Assembly: GCF_024746815.1 (NCBI RefSeq)
Contig: NZ_CP080528.1
Location: forward strand, 372,001 to 436,000
Origin: Mesorhizobium sp. AR07
GTDB lineage: Bacteria; Pseudomonadota; Alphaproteobacteria; Rhizobiales; Rhizobiaceae
Direction of reading: 5' to 3'
DNA length: 64,000 nt
The translations under genes and the position numbers were made by a program. Positions 1-7,458 of the stretch are shown piece by piece. The first letter of the stretch is position 1. Each line of letters starts with the position of its first letter. The notes under the pieces were generated by a model. It searched no databases. It saw only the letters and a program-made list of their open reading frames with translations, and was not told where the DNA came from.

Positions 1-217
1 ACAGTTCGCGTTTCAGCTTCTCGATGCGCAGCTCGAGATGCGCAATCCGGGCCTCGGTGTCGGACAGCATGGCCTGCGCGTTGGCGGCTTCAGCCTGCCA
101 GTTGGCAGCATCCGCGACCGCCACATCGCGTTCAGCCTGCAACGCCTCACGTTCAGCCAGCAGCGCCACGTAGGCGCTGGCAAGATCCGAGGGGAGCTCA
201 ACCGGCTTCGAAGTCAT
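1..217 (-). CDS. tnpC: IS66-family transposase TnpC, N-terminal part (runs off the window)
   Basis: The reading frame starts at the ATG complementary to 215-217 (MTSKPVELPSDLASAYVALL) and stays open to the window edge, giving 72 residues. They form an alanine/glutamate-rich coiled coil (LLAEREALQAERDVAVADAAN, then IEKLKREL), as at the N-terminus of IS66-type TnpC, the DDE transposase. It follows TnpB and TnpA on the same strand, the usual IS66 order. Only the coiled coil is visible, so whether the catalytic part is intact cannot be judged. Confidence 0.8.
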   Translation of the reverse strand, partial: MTSKPVELPSDLASAYVALLAEREALQAERDVAVADAANWQAEAANAQAMLSDTEARIAHLELRIEKLKREL

Positions 218-261
218 ATGCCGATTGAATCACATTCCATTGTATTTTCAATTAAAAAATG

Positions 262-606
262 CTACCCAACCCGAGCAGGACGCCACGTTTCCTGAGGGTT
301 CCGCCAGTCTATGCCAGACAAGAGATAACTCAGCTGTGCAGAAGATACTGTCACAGCTCCACCCTCAACTGTCGGCCATATGAAGCGGCCGCGCTCAAGT
401 CTTTTTGTGAACAGGCATGCTCCTTGGCCATCATGCCAGATGACCTTCAACAAATTTCCGCGTTTCCCCCTGAAGCAAAACAGGTTGCCCCCAAGGGGAT
501 TATGTTTGAGGACCTCCTGCACCCGTAGCGCCAGTGATGGAAAGCCACATCTCATGTCGGTGTAGCCTGTGGCTAACCACACACGCACGCCTTCTGTCGG
601 GATCAT
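262..606 (-). CDS. tnpB: IS66-family accessory protein TnpB
   Basis: This is a 114-residue protein, the normal size for IS66 TnpB (Orf2). Family marks are the N-terminal VRVWLATGYTDMRCGFPSLA, the core FCFRGKRGNLLKVIWHDGQGACLFTKRLERGRFIWP and the C-terminal QLSYLLSGIDWRNP. TnpB is needed for IS66 transposition but its biochemical role is not known. Its ATG overlaps the TGA of tnpA by four bases (ATGA at 603-606), which implies translational coupling. The frame is intact, in contrast to the second IS66 copy at 9.3-10.5 kb. Confidence 0.9.
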   Translation of the reverse strand: MIPTEGVRVWLATGYTDMRCGFPSLALRVQEVLKHNPLGGNLFCFRGKRGNLLKVIWHDGQGACLFTKRLERGRFIWPTVEGGAVTVSSAQLSYLLSGIDWRNPQETWRPARVG

Positions 607-1121
607 CGCAGCATTTCCAGCCCCTGCAAGATCCGCATCAGGACACTTACGTCAACAGTGCGGTCAACGATCACACGCCGGCCGTTGGCCCCGACGATTT
701 CCATCCGGCCACCGGTAGACACCGCTTGGCTGATCGTAGCTGGTACTTCAGAGTGCGATCGCGCAGGAGCCGACTCTTCCGGCTCTACATCGTGCACGCT
801 GGGACCGACAACACCCATGTCAATGAAGGCGATCGGAGGGGTCTCAGGCACCGAGTTGGCTCGGCCCAATCGCCCTTGCTGGGCTTGCTTCATCCAGATG
901 AACAAGTGGTTCGCGTTCATGTCGTGACGCCGCGCCACAATCGACACCGGATCACCGGACTCCTGCACCTCACGCACGATCGCCAGCTTCTGCTCGACCG
1001 TCCAGGAGCGGCGCGTCCGCTGTCGGCCCGCACCCGGCGGCAGCGGCAGGGCCGCGGACGTGCTCGCATCAACCGTCGACGGCTGCTCCATAGCCAGATA
1101 CTTCATTCGCCAAGCGTCCAC
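603..1121 (-). CDS. tnpA: IS66-family protein TnpA (Orf1), helix-turn-helix
   Basis: The 172-residue protein has an N-terminal helix-turn-helix of the transposase-8 type (RRSWTVEQKLAIVREVQESG followed by VSIVARRHDMNANHLFIWMKQAQQG), expected to bind the IS ends. A linker leads to the C-terminal block GRMEIVGANGRRVIVDRTVD. It is first in the tnpA-tnpB-tnpC operon and overlaps tnpB by four bases. The first ATG at 1121 was kept; methionines at residues 6 and 11 are alternatives. The frame is intact. Confidence 0.88.
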   Translation of the reverse strand: MDAWRMKYLAMEQPSTVDASTSAALPLPPGAGRQRTRRSWTVEQKLAIVREVQESGDPVSIVARRHDMNANHLFIWMKQAQQGRLGRANSVPETPPIAFIDMGVVGPSVHDVEPEESAPARSHSEVPATISQAVSTGGRMEIVGANGRRVIVDRTVDVSVLMRILQGLEMLR

Positions 1122-1261
1122 TTAATCTAAGCGGACACTAACGCCTCAAGGTACGCGTCAGTAGGCGGCCTTCGTCGTATGCATACGATGGAAGGGGGCC
1201 GCAAAGCTCGACCGGGTGTCGCCGGTTGGGTGTCATAAGCAGAGCGGCCTTAACTGTACCG

Positions 1262-1955
1262 GATGCGCCCATCGAGCGCAGGTCGGGCTACCGCAGTGCC
1301 CATGGTGAGAGATAACGAAGTGAGCGTTGGAAGCCTCTATATCCGAGACCGTCTCCAAATCGCGCGATGGCGTGGGAGGCAATATAATGCGAACAGAACT
1401 GGCGCGGCTCAATGTTTAGCACTCGAGATGGGAGTGGTTCTCCTTGGCCCATCTCCCGCATCGCAAGGGGTATAGCTCACCGCCTAACGGCACAAAGGTT
1501 GAAGATCGGAACACGGGAACTCAGCTCGCCTGCCCAGATCGGAACTGGGCTAGCCGCGACGACCGGAGAAGGACGAGTCTGAGGGCGGAGCTTTCGTAGT
1601 AGTCGGAGCATGGGAAAGCCATGCACATGGCGAAGGGAAGCAGGAAGACGATAGACTTGTATGACGGAGAAATGATCCATGGACATGGATCGTCAAGCTG
1701 ACGAGGCTTGGATACTCAGCGTTCAACGCAAACTCCATCAGTGGAGTCAGGCAAATCCTGACGACAAATGGCGGGACATGTGGGGTTGGTTAACCGACAT
1801 CCGCACGATCCGCTGTGCTTGGCGGCGCGTGGCCGCTAATCGAGGCGTGCGCACCGCTGGGGTCGACGGGATGACCGTAGGGCGTATCCGCGCCAAATGT
1901 GGTGAAGAGCGCTTTCTGGAAGGATTGCAGGTTGAGTTGCGTCGTATCCATCCGA
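1262..1955 (+). mobile_element. Group II intron, 5' part with truncated reverse transcriptase
   Basis: The stretch from about 1262 (ATGCGCCCATCGAGCGCAGG) resembles the start of bacterial group II introns, which begin GUGYG; here the first bases look degenerate. Before the open reading frame is the block with GTAGTAGTCGGAGCATGGG and ACATGGCGAAGGGAAGCAGG, typical of the ribozyme region just upstream of intron-encoded proteins. The reverse transcriptase is cut after about 90 codons and no 3' ribozyme domains follow. Homology ends near 1955, where upstream DNA of a DUF6429 gene begins. A group II intron 3' end in the same orientation lies at about 12.2-12.4 kb. Confidence 0.6.
1679..1951 (+). pseudogene. 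ltrA: Group II intron reverse transcriptase/maturase, N-terminal fragment
   Basis: The N-terminus contains the start of the reverse transcriptase domain: DIRTIRCAWRRVAANRGVRTAGVDGMTV followed by FLEGLQVELRR, the block usually written NKGAGVDG in this family. All polymerase motifs (including YADD) and the maturase domain are missing, since homology stops near 1951. The open frame continues to 2056 but that tail is out of phase with the DUF6429 gene it enters and is not meaningful. The fragment cannot support splicing or mobility. Confidence 0.65.
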
Positions 1956-1999
1956 GCAGGACCGCGAGATTTTGGAGCTTCGCGCGTGGTAATATCGGT

Positions 2000-2240
2000 T
2001 CATGGAGATCGATGAGGATAAGATCGACGATGCGGTTTTGGCGCTGTTATGGCTGACGCTGCATAACGAGCGTTGCGCTTGGCTTGGAAGGGTTTCGACT
2101 GGGCAACGACGGATCGGCTTCACGAGAAGGGCATGATCGGCGACCCAGTCAACAAGTCGAAGTCATTGATCCCTACCGATGAAGGGCTGGAGCGTTCGGA
2201 AGCGTTGTTCCGGAAGCTGTTTACGCGGTCGCCGCAATAG
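2000..2240 (+). pseudogene. DUF6429-family small protein, frameshifted
   Basis: Translation from the ATG at 2000 gives MEIDEDKIDDAVLALLWLTL, then H-N-E-R-C-A-W. The match resumes in another frame as KGFDWATTDRLHEKGMIGDP and SKSLIPTDEGLERSEALFRK, ending at TAG 2238-2240. The frame is lost because GCTTG is present twice in a row (2077-2081 and 2082-2086). Removing one copy restores an uninterrupted protein of about 78 residues. As I recall them, DUF6429 proteins are small rhizobial proteins of unknown function often close to insertion sequences. Confidence 0.6.
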
Positions 2241-2949
2241 CGGTCCCTTTTGGTGCCTTCCATTTCCGCACTGTCCTTATTGACGTCAACAAGGACACGA
2301 GGCCTACAAGGCGGCCTTGCTCGGATGCGTACGAAAAAGCGCCTATGGCGCCCTGACTCGACTATTCCTCGGCGAGGACGTCTTCCTTTTCTGCATCTGG
2401 ATGGTCCTGCTGTAGTAAGGCCGGATGTCGCCCCGGCAGAATCATTGTGCTAACATTTTCGACATCGTCGGTCCGTGACGCGTTTACTGATGACCGGAAG
2501 CAATATGCGTGCCAAAGGAAAAACTCGCTTAATTATAAGGCAATCGATCGAAGCGGCTATGTCGCATCTCCAACATTGTCGTACATCGGACAATGCCAGG
2601 CGACATGTCACGGGGCGACAAATTGGCCTCTTCCTCAATCTGTATGGCTACGAACAACATGCGTGCTCTGATAAGGAGTTCTGGCCTTACTGGAGCCTCT
2701 GCGTTTGACATACTGCGTTGGCTACAATGAAGAGCAGGGATTCGGCCCGTGTTGACGAAGGTCCGTAAAATCCTTTATGCTGCGCTAGAGAATACATGTT
2801 TGACATCGCAGGATGTGTCTGCGTCTCACCCAGTATGACCACGTGTACATAAGCCTCTACTGCGAAATTCCCGCGTGGGATCTAACTGATCGGGTAAATC
2901 CGGAATCCGAAGTTGTATAAGGTTACACGTGATCGCTAAAAATTTGCAG
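2241..2949. other. No recognisable gene
   Basis: Several short open frames overlap on both strands here but none shows a family motif or a convincing ribosome binding site. A stretch at about 2300-2424 reads as a possible remnant (AYKAALLGCV followed by LTRLFLGEDVFLFCIWMVLL) that I cannot assign. TTGACA and CTACAAT occur at about 2705-2730, but their spacing is too short for a standard promoter. Confidence 0.4.
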
Positions 2950-3402
2950 TTACTGAGCCTTGGGACGAAACCGGCGTGCATACCTCTCGCAGCCTCCGAT
3001 GTTTCCATCGTACTTGATGTCCTCAATCATGTCGGAGGATCCAACGATCACGTCGATTTTGCAGTGATCGTCGTAGATCTCGGTTGCTGTGCCTTGGGTC
3101 TCGACGTAGATCGGCTCCCCGTTCACATAGGCCGTGCCCGAATTAAACGTTGGAACAGTGTATGAGCCGGCGTCCCGGGTTACCCACGTGAAAACACGCT
3201 TATGGGCTATCATGCTCTCCGCATCTGGAAAGCTGAGAACGCGAAACGCCTCTTGATACGGTTGACCTCGTAACGATGTTAGGCCTGCATCCATATTTTC
3301 CATCGTGTGGCACCCATACAAAATCGACAGCGCGACTGACCCAATGGTCCAGAGCGAGGCGATGGCAGTTGCTTGGGCCAAACGTTTCAAATTCGAGTAC
3401 AT
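2950..3402 (-). CDS. Hypothetical membrane-anchored or lipoprotein-like protein
   Basis: The 150-residue protein starts with MYSNLKRLAQATAIASLWTI and a hydrophobic segment ending ALSILYGC, so residues 1-31 look like a signal peptide with a possible lipobox Cys at 31. The rest is soluble and polar (FRVLSFPDAESMIAHKRVFTWVTRDAGSY, then DHCKIDVIVGSSDMIEDIKYDGNIGGC). Two further cysteines in the C-terminal half could form a disulfide. I do not recognise a family; the layout resembles small envelope proteins. It lies 476 bp beyond the 3' end of the protease gene, in the same orientation, with its own probable promoter. Confidence 0.6.
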   Translation of the reverse strand: MYSNLKRLAQATAIASLWTIGSVALSILYGCHTMENMDAGLTSLRGQPYQEAFRVLSFPDAESMIAHKRVFTWVTRDAGSYTVPTFNSGTAYVNGEPIYVETQGTATEIYDDHCKIDVIVGSSDMIEDIKYDGNIGGCERYARRFRPKAQ

Positions 3403-3878
3403 GCTGATCTCGCTCCCATTCTGATTCTTGTTCTCCGCAGACCGGATAGATGACTATCGGGATGGCCCGCGCCGTCAGCGTCTGCGCGGCTGCCACTGCG
3501 TGAAGGCTGAGTGGACCATTAACGCAAGAAACTGGATGACGCTCACCGCTCATTCTATCGTCCCGTGCAACGTTTACGTATCATCCGACGCAGTAATCGT
3601 GCCAAGGAATGAAGCTTTCAATTACAACGTGCCGCAAACTGCACGGGGAATGTGATGGTGCGCTGCGACGCGGCAACGGAAACGGAAACGGAACGAGTTC
3701 TCGTTCGCATTAGCGTGACGCAACTCGCATCCGGCCGGTTTGTCGGTAGCCTGCACAGCATTCATGGGACACGGTGAGGGCACCTGTTAAGCCGAACTCC
3801 GGTTAGTTCACAATCTGCGCGTTCAGATAGAGGCGGCAACGTGAATTTTCCATCCTGCACGCATTCTGACTCGCCGCC
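3403..3878. other. Intergenic, no recognisable gene
   Basis: This stretch separates the lipoprotein-like gene from the protease gene. Short open frames exist (for example 3428-3655 on the plus strand) but have no family features. A run of GGAAAC-type repeats occurs at about 3675-3700. Confidence 0.4.
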
Positions 3879-4715
3879 TCAGTTACCGAATTGTGACATC
3901 TTATCCAAGATCCACTCGCGCTCAGACGACACGCGCGTATACACACCGTACTTCAGCGGCTTTCCGCAACCGTCCCCAGTCGATACAATTCCAACCAAGA
4001 TGGCGTCCTCTGGGCTATTGCCTTTGGTTAGAGGACCTCCACTGTCCCCTTGGCAAGCATCGGTCCCGCCGCTGATGCTTCCGGCGCACATCATCCCAGG
4101 AAAGATCCCCCCAGCATATGAGTCCGGACCATTGCACGTTTCGTTCTCTACGTACGGGACGGTGCCCTTTAGGAGCTGGTCTGATGGTTCTCCACCGTCT
4201 GACGATTCTCCAACGTCTAACGTATTTCCCCAACCCGACACGGTAAGTCCCTCGCCAATAGCAATTTGCGTACTGGAGGTAGCAAGGGGGATGATTGCTG
4301 CGGGTTGCGTACTGTCCACTCGCACCAGCGCCACGTCATGTTCACATGTGTCCCGGTTATATTCTTCGTGAACAAAAAAACTCTTTGCGTAGAACGAAAC
4401 GCCATCATGGTAATCTGTAGCGCCTACCTTGACCTCGACCTTCACGTCGTCTTTTTCATCCGCTAAACAGTGCGCCGCTGTGACGATCCATCGCTCTGCG
4501 ATCACCGATCCACCGCAAAAGTTCCCCTTAATAAGGAGTGCGACCTGCCAAGGATGCTCTTCGATCGTGGTCGGCTTGCCGTCCACGATTTTCTCTCCAA
4601 AAGCAATCGTGGGCTTCAGCGGTAAGTCCGGATCCCGGCACGTGACAGCATGGGCGTGTTGTCCACCAAAAAGGATAGCGAGCGCGCAGAGGGTATGACG
4701 GGAGATTGGTAGCAT
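3879..4715 (-). CDS. Secreted trypsin-like serine protease (family S1)
   Basis: The 278-residue protein has a signal peptide (cut probably after AHA, residue 23). A trypsin zymogen activation site follows: Lys42 then IVDGKPTTIEEHPWQ. The catalytic triad is complete: His82 in TAAHC, Asp127 in HDVALVRV and Ser225 in GDSGGP. Asp219 is six residues before Ser225, as in trypsin, so cleavage after Arg or Lys is expected. Paired cysteines (67/83, 194/210/221/250) fit the disulfides of secreted S1 enzymes. It would act in the periplasm or outside the cell. S1 enzymes with a full zymogen layout are uncommon in rhizobia, so recent acquisition is plausible (inference). Confidence 0.9.
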   Translation of the reverse strand: MLPISRHTLCALAILFGGQHAHAVTCRDPDLPLKPTIAFGEKIVDGKPTTIEEHPWQVALLIKGNFCGGSVIAERWIVTAAHCLADEKDDVKVEVKVGATDYHDGVSFYAKSFFVHEEYNRDTCEHDVALVRVDSTQPAAIIPLATSSTQIAIGEGLTVSGWGNTLDVGESSDGGEPSDQLLKGTVPYVENETCNGPDSYAGGIFPGMMCAGSISGGTDACQGDSGGPLTKGNSPEDAILVGIVSTGDGCGKPLKYGVYTRVSSEREWILDKMSQFGN

Positions 4716-4991
4716 CGGTTCCTCGTACTATTTTGCTTGACATAACGGCCGCCTGTCGTGGGGGCCAACCAGGTTGAAATAGCTAAAATACGCCCTCCTG
4801 CCTGCCAATCTCATTTGCTAGGTAGCAACCCCTCATCTCGGGTGTAGCCCCCATGTTCTTGCCTGAGATCAGGCGGGCTGTGTCGATCGGATCGGAATTG
4901 GCACTGACGCGGGAGCCCCCGCATCCACTCGTCTCAATGCGCCAAAGCACCATGCTTGATTTGTTCCAGCCACTCGCTTCGGGCGTTTGTT
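4716..4991. other. Intergenic, downstream remnant of a nifA locus
   Basis: This is the 3' flank of the NifA-type C-terminus at 4992 and the upstream region of the protease gene. The flank probably travelled with the nifA fragment. A short minus-strand frame (ending MGATPEMRGCYLANEIGRQE) is open but I cannot assign it. AT-rich sequence at about 4728-4745 may hold the protease promoter. Confidence 0.35.
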
Positions 4992-5996
4992 TCAAAGACG
5001 CTTGATCTCGATACCGTATTTCCTCAGCACGTAGCCAATCTGGCGCGGCGTCAGTCCAAGCAGGCGTACCGCCTTCGCTTGGACCCAGCCACATCTTTCC
5101 ATGGCTGCGATGACACGTTCGGCATCGGTCGTTCTCGCACCATTTAAGTGCACGTTCCGCACGCGGCCCCAGCGGGGCGATGGCCTCCCCGGCGTCGCGC
5201 AACAGAGGCCGAATTCGATCTGCGCGGCAGTGCACTCGTGCCCCGCCACCAGCATGCCCGCCGCCAGGCCGATCGCCTCTTCCTCGGTCGCCTTGCCCTG
5301 GTCGACCGCCGCGAGCAGATCCGTCAGCAGGTTGTCGCCCGGATCCTGGCGCTTGTCCCGCATCTTGCCGCGAATGTAGGCGCGCAGTTCTTCCCAGGCC
5401 AGGCCAGGCCAGGCCAGGCCAGGCGAGGCCAGGCCAGGCCAGGCCAGGCGCGACGCGCTGCGCGGGCCGCTTTCATGCTCGTGCGTCATCACCTCGTCGG
5501 ACAGCCCGGCGAAAAAGGCGTGATCCTCGTAGAGTACGCCCATCAGCGCGCTGATGACCATGGCCGGAAGCGGAAAGGAGAGGTGGCGCCGCAGGTCGGC
5601 GGGCTGGGGCTGGGCCGCCAGCGTCTCGAACAACTGCGCGGCGATCGCCTCGACCTGCTGCGCGAGCAGCTTCACCCTGCGGTTGCTGAAGGCCGGCGCC
5701 ACGATCATGCGTAACCGGGCATGCTCGCCCCCCTCGTGCGAGACCAGCCACCCCGGCGAACCGAGAATCACCGAATCCGGGGTGAATGCCGCCGGCGGCA
5801 TTCCCGCGGGCCGGAACGCCGCGTCGGACAGCACCGCCTTGGCCTCGTCGTAGCCTGTCACCCACCAGCCTTCGTGCCCGGACGGGAAGCGCACGCGGTG
5901 GATCGGACCGTTGGCGCGTAGCGCCAACTTCTCGGTCGAGGGCTCGATGTGATCGACGCGCCATATCGGCAGCGTCGGCAAGGGTTGTTCGGACAT
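4992..5996 (-). CDS. Chimeric ORF: CYP112-type P450 N-terminus fused to NifA C-terminal helix-turn-helix
   Basis: Residues 1-264 match the first two thirds of the CYP112 P450 of the rhizobial gibberellin operon (MSEQPLPTLPIWRVDHIEPS, the I-helix AGHECTAAQIEFGL). The ExxR motif and the heme-ligand Cys region are absent, so it cannot be a P450. After an unmatched linker (residues 265-287), residues 288-334 (TDAERVIAAMERCGWVQAKA, RLLGLTPRQIGYVLRKYGIE) are the DNA-binding end of NifA, the sigma-54 activator of nitrogen fixation genes. The NifA sensor and AAA+ domains are missing. The two parts are in one open frame of 334 codons. Residues 187-201 are an extra repeat-encoded insert. Expression is unknown. 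Confidence 0.8.
   Translation of the reverse strand: MSEQPLPTLPIWRVDHIEPSTEKLALRANGPIHRVRFPSGHEGWWVTGYDEAKAVLSDAAFRPAGMPPAAFTPDSVILGSPGWLVSHEGGEHARLRMIVAPAFSNRRVKLLAQQVEAIAAQLFETLAAQPQPADLRRHLSFPLPAMVISALMGVLYEDHAFFAGLSDEVMTHEHESGPRSASRLAWPGLASPGLAWPGLAWEELRAYIRGKMRDKRQDPGDNLLTDLLAAVDQGKATEEEAIGLAAGMLVAGHECTAAQIEFGLCCATPGRPSPRWGRVRNVHLNGARTTDAERVIAAMERCGWVQAKAVRLLGLTPRQIGYVLRKYGIEIKRL
5396..5450. repeat. 5-bp tandem repeat (AGGCC) inside the P450 fragment
   Basis: Eleven consecutive AGGCC-type units, with AGGCG variants at 5421-5425 and 5446-5450, lie inside the coding sequence. The homologous genes I recall read SRLAWEELR here, which needs only two units. Nine extra units add 45 bp, which is 15 codons and keeps the frame (insert PGLASPGLAWPGLAW). 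Slipped-strand expansion is the likely origin. Confidence 0.85.
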
Positions 5997-6056
5997 GGTG
6001 GCAGTTCACTCTCTAAGCGATGGAAGGGGGAGAAGGAAGGCAAATGGGTCCTGGGC

Positions 6057-7451
6057 TCATCCTTTGCCCCCCAGCGGCGGGCCGACCACCATAATGGCGG
6101 GCTCGGCCGAAAGCAGCTTCTTCGCCGCCGCCCTGACCTGGTCGAGCGTCACCTGCTCGATGAGGACCGGGCGCCGCTGGATGTAGTCGGTGCCGAGATT
6201 GTCTAGCTGCAATCCGACAAGCGTGGCTGAAATCGAGCTGGAGGAACCCAGATTGTTGATGGCATAGGCACCGATCAGATACTTCTTGCTCGCTTCGAGC
6301 TCGGCCGATGTTGGGCCTGTGTCCACCAGCTCCTTGATTACTTGTCTTATCAGGTCGAGCGTCTCGGCCGCCCTGTCGGCGCGCGTCGATGTCGTCACGA
6401 CAAGCGTGTTGGAATGCTGGTAGCCTTCCAAGCTAGAGGGGACACCGTAGGCAAGGCCGCGCTTTTCGCGCACTTCCTGGAAAAGACGTGAGGTAAATGG
6501 CGAGCCTCCGAGTATATTGTTTATCAGCTGCGCGGCATAGAATTCCGGGTCGCTGCGTCCGATGCCGGGAAAAGCCAGCTGGAGCGAAGTCTGGGGCAAT
6601 GCGGATTTGACCAACGTCCACCCGCCGAGCTTCGGGGTGACATCAGATACGGGGGCGAGCGCCTGCTTCTGAGGCAAATCGCCGAACAACTGGTCGAGCC
6701 TTGCGCTCAGGGCTTTGGCATCAATGTCGCCGACGACCGCCACGTGCAGCCCGTCACGACCGAAAGCGGTCTTGTGGAAGGCGCTTAGATCGGCGGGCGT
6801 TATGCGGGCGAGGCTTTGCTTGGTGCCCTCGTCTGGCCTCGAATACGGATGCGTGCCGTAGAGTCTGCGCAGCCAGGCAAGCTCGGCGATCGCTTGAGGT
6901 TCGCGCTCGTTGGCAATGATTTCGGAGAGAAGCTGGGCGCGAATACGCTCGACCGGCTCCTGATCGAAGCGGGGCCTGTTCAACGCGAGTCTGATGAGAT
7001 CGAAAGCGGCGTCCTGGTGCTCGGAAAGCATGCGCATCGAGCCATGGATGCCGTCACGTCGCGCGTCGAAGCTCATCTCGGCGCCGGCATCGTCGAGCTG
7101 CACCTGAAAGGTATCGCTGTCGTAACTGCCGGCGCCCTCGTCGAGCAAGCCGGTCATCAAATTGGCAAGCCCCTCCTTACCGGCCGGGTCCTGGGTGGTG
7201 CCGCCGTCGAAGACCAAATCCATGGTGACGATCGGCAGCGTATGGTCTTCAACCAACCAGGCGGTGATCCCCTTTTCAGATTTCACCTCCTGGATATTCA
7301 TCGCCGCATGGGCCCTGAGCGCCGGCAGGATGAGGAAGAGGATGGCGAGAATGACGATGACCAGCGGGGTGGCGAAGCGCGCGACGCTGCCTTGTGCCGC
7401 TGAAAGCGGAAAAGGCAGGGCTTGTGCAAAGGCGGCACGGTGTTGGTTCAT
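6057..7451 (-). CDS. M16-family peptidase-like protein, non-catalytic partner
   Basis: The protein of 464 residues starts with MNQHRAAFAQALPFP and a strong hydrophobic signal/anchor (TPLVIVILAILFLILPALRAHA). It has the two M16 domains but lacks HxxEH: the corresponding stretch reads GKEGLANLMTGLLDEG. The C-terminal half carries the conserved R-Y-like region REKRGLAYGVPSSLEGY. Such proteins pair with a catalytic M16 protein to form a heterodimeric zinc protease. Its ATG lies seven bases after the stop of the catalytic gene, so they form one operon. The frame is open upstream to 7535, but the 7451 start best follows the preceding stop. Location is periplasmic. Confidence 0.88.
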   Translation of the reverse strand: MNQHRAAFAQALPFPLSAAQGSVARFATPLVIVILAILFLILPALRAHAAMNIQEVKSEKGITAWLVEDHTLPIVTMDLVFDGGTTQDPAGKEGLANLMTGLLDEGAGSYDSDTFQVQLDDAGAEMSFDARRDGIHGSMRMLSEHQDAAFDLIRLALNRPRFDQEPVERIRAQLLSEIIANEREPQAIAELAWLRRLYGTHPYSRPDEGTKQSLARITPADLSAFHKTAFGRDGLHVAVVGDIDAKALSARLDQLFGDLPQKQALAPVSDVTPKLGGWTLVKSALPQTSLQLAFPGIGRSDPEFYAAQLINNILGGSPFTSRLFQEVREKRGLAYGVPSSLEGYQHSNTLVVTTSTRADRAAETLDLIRQVIKELVDTGPTSAELEASKKYLIGAYAINNLGSSSSISATLVGLQLDNLGTDYIQRRPVLIEQVTLDQVRAAAKKLLSAEPAIMVVGPPLGGKG

Positions 7452-7458
7452 CGTCACA

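Larger units (their letters stand above)
1..1165 (-). mobile_element. IS66-type insertion sequence, partial
   Basis: It consists of tnpA, tnpB and the start of tnpC on the minus strand. The tnpC-distal end lies outside the window. The tnpA-proximal end should fall between about 1122 and 1180, before the group II intron sequence. I could not fix the terminal inverted repeat because the other end is missing, so the boundary at 1165 is approximate. Confidence 0.6.

Noticed and set aside
2535..2560. CAATCGATCG as part of a nod box
   Set aside because: The other nod box modules (ATC-N9-GAT at proper spacing upstream) are missing.
5396..5450. Short tandem repeats as a possible CRISPR
   Set aside because: Units are 5 bp with no spacers; this is a microsatellite in a coding sequence.
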